From positions 1 through 64,000 of the forward strand of contig NZ_JACODZ010000013.1 of the NCBI RefSeq assembly GCF_014280965.1: 64,000 nt of DNA, given 5' to 3'. The stretch comes from Echinicola salinicaeni (lineage in GTDB: Bacteria; Bacteroidota; Bacteroidia; Cytophagales; Cyclobacteriaceae). The first letter of the stretch is position 1. Each line of letters opens with the position of its first letter. A program made the translations under genes and the position numbers. The notes under the pieces were generated by a model, which was not told the origin of the DNA, searched no databases, and was given only the letters and a program-made list of their open reading frames with translations. Of the stretch, positions 62,184-64,000 are shown one piece after another.

Positions 62184-63749
62184 ATGAACAATAAAATAGT
62201 TAGTTTCGGTATCTTGTTGATTACCTTTCTGTTAATATCAGCAGTTTGGCCTGGTAAAGATCTTTTGCAGGTAGAGGTAGCGCAAGGTGTATTGCAGGGT
62301 GAAGAAGAAAATGGCATAACGGTGTTTAAGGGAGTACCCTTTGCTCAGCCTCCTGTAGGAGCACTCCGGTGGAAGGCTCCTCAACCTCCAGTGTCCTGGG
62401 AGGGCATCAGAGAAGCCACTAGCTATGCGCCTTCGCCCTATCAACCCGGAAATCCTGCTTCCGGTAAAAGCGAAGATTGCCTGTATCTGAACATTTGGAC
62501 TCCAGCCAACTCACCGGAGGATAATTTACCTGTCATGGTGTGGATATATGGGGGCGGTTTTAGTTTTGGTACCACTGCCGATCCTGTCACTACAGGAAAA
62601 CACCTTGCCCAAAAAGGTGTGGTTGTAGTAAGCATTGCTTATAGGGTAGGTCAGTTAGGTTTTTTGGCTCATCCAGAACTGAGTGCAGAAAACCCCAATG
62701 GCGTTTCGGGGAATTATGGTCTTTTGGATCAAATCGCCGGTTTGAAATGGATAAAGAAAAATATCAAGGCCTTTGGAGGCAACCCCGATAAGGTGACCAT
62801 CTTTGGAGAATCGGCAGGGGGGATATCGGTAAGTATGCTCTGTGCATCACCCTTGGCAAATGGCTTGTTTCAAGGGGCGATTTCACAGAGTGGAGGTTCT
62901 TTTGGGCCTACGCGCCCTCAGACTTTTCCCGGAGAAAACATGAAAAGCTTGGACCAAGCAGAAATAGATGGGAAAGCATATACCGAAAAGGCAGGAGCTT
63001 CCTCATTGGAAGCGTTACGTGAGCTTAGCGCTGCTAAACTGCCCTTGGGAATGGGGCTGGGCGGTGCTTGGCCGATAGTGGATGGCCATGTTATTACCGA
63101 GAACCAATACCATAGTTATCAAAAGGGGGAATATAATGATGTGCCTGTACTCATAGGTTATAATTCCGATGAAGGCCTTAGTTTTACCCGTGAAAGGAGC
63201 CCTGAGGAATTTATCAAGAATACTAAAACCCGCTATGGTCGGTTTGCTGATGAATTACTGAAGGTATATCCTGTGGGAGAGAACCATATCCCAAAGTCTG
63301 CAAGGGACCTTAACCGTGATGCTGCTTTTGGTTGGCATACATGGGCTTGGGCAAACTTGCAGTCCAAAACAGGGAATTCGAACGTTTATCTATATTACTT
63401 TGACCAACATCCCGAATATCCGAAAGATTCTCCTCGATATGGCCATGGTTCACCACATGGTCAGGATGTAGCCTATGTCTTTCAGACTTTGGATAAAGTA
63501 GGGGCTGGAAATAATGCATCGGATATAACGCTTTCCAATAAAATGGCTGCCTACTGGACAAATTTTGCCAAGCATGGTGATCCAAACGGTCATGGACTGG
63601 AAAAATGGCCGGTTTTCAACCATGCTAATCCTAAAGTAATGTACTTAACTGATCCGCTTCAAGTTGGGCCTGTGCCTAGTGAGCCTGCTCTCAATGTCTT
63701 GGATGAATATTTTAGATGGCGGCTGTCCTCTGAGGGAGCAATAAAATAA
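62184..63749 (+). CDS. Type-B carboxylesterase
   Basis: A 521-residue carboxylesterase with an export signal (ILLITFLLISAVW). FGESAGG carries the nucleophile Ser210; IYGGGFSFG is the oxyanion hole; the acid is expected in GYNSDEGLSF and the histidine in GSPHGQDVAYVF. KGVPFAQPPVGALRWKAPQPP and EDCLYLNIWTP are family signatures. It lies four bases after an alpha/beta hydrolase gene and ends in a bidirectional terminator. In this locus it could remove acetyl, methyl or feruloyl groups from the polysaccharide; the group is unknown. Confidence 0.85.
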   Translation: MNNKIVSFGILLITFLLISAVWPGKDLLQVEVAQGVLQGEEENGITVFKGVPFAQPPVGALRWKAPQPPVSWEGIREATSYAPSPYQPGNPASGKSEDCLYLNIWTPANSPEDNLPVMVWIYGGGFSFGTTADPVTTGKHLAQKGVVVVSIAYRVGQLGFLAHPELSAENPNGVSGNYGLLDQIAGLKWIKKNIKAFGGNPDKVTIFGESAGGISVSMLCASPLANGLFQGAISQSGGSFGPTRPQTFPGENMKSLDQAEIDGKAYTEKAGASSLEALRELSAAKLPLGMGLGGAWPIVDGHVITENQYHSYQKGEYNDVPVLIGYNSDEGLSFTRERSPEEFIKNTKTRYGRFADELLKVYPVGENHIPKSARDLNRDAAFGWHTWAWANLQSKTGNSNVYLYYFDQHPEYPKDSPRYGHGSPHGQDVAYVFQTLDKVGAGNNASDITLSNKMAAYWTNFAKHGDPNGHGLEKWPVFNHANPKVMYLTDPLQVGPVPSEPALNVLDEYFRWRLSSEGAIK

Positions 63750-63765
63750 AGATAAGTTCTTGCTG

Positions 63766-63806
63766 AAAAAAAAGCTTTCATGGACAAAATTCCATGAAAG
63801 CCTTTT
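63766..63806. terminator. Bidirectional intrinsic terminator
   Basis: AAAGCTTTCATGGA and TCCATGAAAGC form a strong stem (11 bp or more) with a six-base loop and flanking A and T runs. It lies between the carboxylesterase and the reverse-strand gene that ends at 63834, so it can end both. Confidence 0.8.
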
Positions 63807-63833
63807 CCGTTTTTGGAATTTGCCCCTAATAAA

Positions 63834-64000
63834 TTATTTCTGATAAGCCAGGACATTGCTAGGGACGAACGTTACATCGTCTATTTGACAACTTGCGCCT
63901 GCAGCTCCATGTGCAATAAATCCTATTTCAACTTTACCGTTGGTAACGTTGACTTCTTCGAGTCTTACGGTTTTCCAATCATCTGCTTGCCCCAAGTTTA
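63834..64000 (-). CDS. C-terminal end of a reverse-strand gene, beta-sandwich (CBM-like) domain
   Basis: The reverse strand is open from the window edge to a TAA at 63834-63836, giving the last 54 residues of a larger protein. The strand pattern DDWKTVRLEEVNVTNGKVEIG, then FIAHGAAGASCQIDDVTF, is that of jelly-roll carbohydrate-binding modules at the C-terminus of secreted glycoside hydrolases ('W..v.l..v.v..G.v.ig......a...iDDv.f'). The catalytic part lies outside the window. Given the adjoining locus, another galactan-active enzyme is plausible but unproven. Confidence 0.55.
   Translation of the reverse strand, partial: NLGQADDWKTVRLEEVNVTNGKVEIGFIAHGAAGASCQIDDVTFVPSNVLAYQK

Overview
This AT-rich window comes from a member of the Bacteroidota, most likely the Cyclobacteriaceae (Echinicola, Algoriphagus or Cyclobacterium-like). 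The main evidence is a SusC/SusD pair with an ECF sigma factor, a FecR-type anti-sigma factor and surface lipoproteins of the DUF4959/DUF5126/DUF5000 and DUF4998/DUF5013 types. TonB-dependent receptors with carboxypeptidase-regulatory-like N-termini, DUF6660, DUF4386 and DinB/YafY genes fit too, as do weak Shine-Dalgarno signals. The genus is an inference; no rRNA or tRNA gene was seen.

Layout. 0.7-3.7 kb: a covalent-flavin oxidoreductase, a decayed metallophosphoesterase and an NTF2-like protein. 4.0-7.4 kb: a probable metal-responsive group, made of a 39-residue protein with 14 cysteines, a SigZ-like ECF sigma factor with a cysteine-bearing tail and, convergent to them, DUF6660 plus a TonB-dependent receptor. 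8.5-17.9 kb: housekeeping and accessory genes (hybrid kinase, GH16 hydrolase, two DinB proteins around a WYL regulator, an orphan subtilase-propeptide-like lipoprotein, a Crp regulator, DUF4386, a RelA/SpoT-domain protein). 18.2-21.2 kb: acyl desaturase, cold-shock protein and AraC regulator. 22.2-30.9 kb: a sugar cassette with a PIG-L deacetylase, three GT4 glycosyltransferases (one fused to an alpha-helical domain), a GH100-like hydrolase and a convergent GH130. 31.0-36.1 kb: very small, stress-type proteins, a CPA2 antiporter and a second desaturase.

37.4-46.1 kb is a heavy-metal efflux locus (two-component system, TolC-like channel, adaptor, HME-RND pump, SBF-type transporter), visibly more GC-rich than its flanks. 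46.6-63.8 kb is a polysaccharide utilisation locus. A lipoprotein with two tandem GH53 galactanase domains points to beta-1,4-galactan (type I arabinogalactan, pectic side chains). Import would be by SusC/SusD, sensing through the SusC STN domain to FecR and the sigma factor, and four serine hydrolases or esterases flank the core. A truncated reverse-strand gene at the right edge may extend the locus.

The least explained parts are the cysteine-rich miniprotein with its sigma factor, the GT4/GH100-like/GH130/PIG-L cassette with its two-domain fusion, the tandem GH53 protein, the orphan propeptide-like lipoprotein and a reverse-strand frame near 35.6 kb that looks coded but has no normal start. 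All functions are read from motifs and gene order only.
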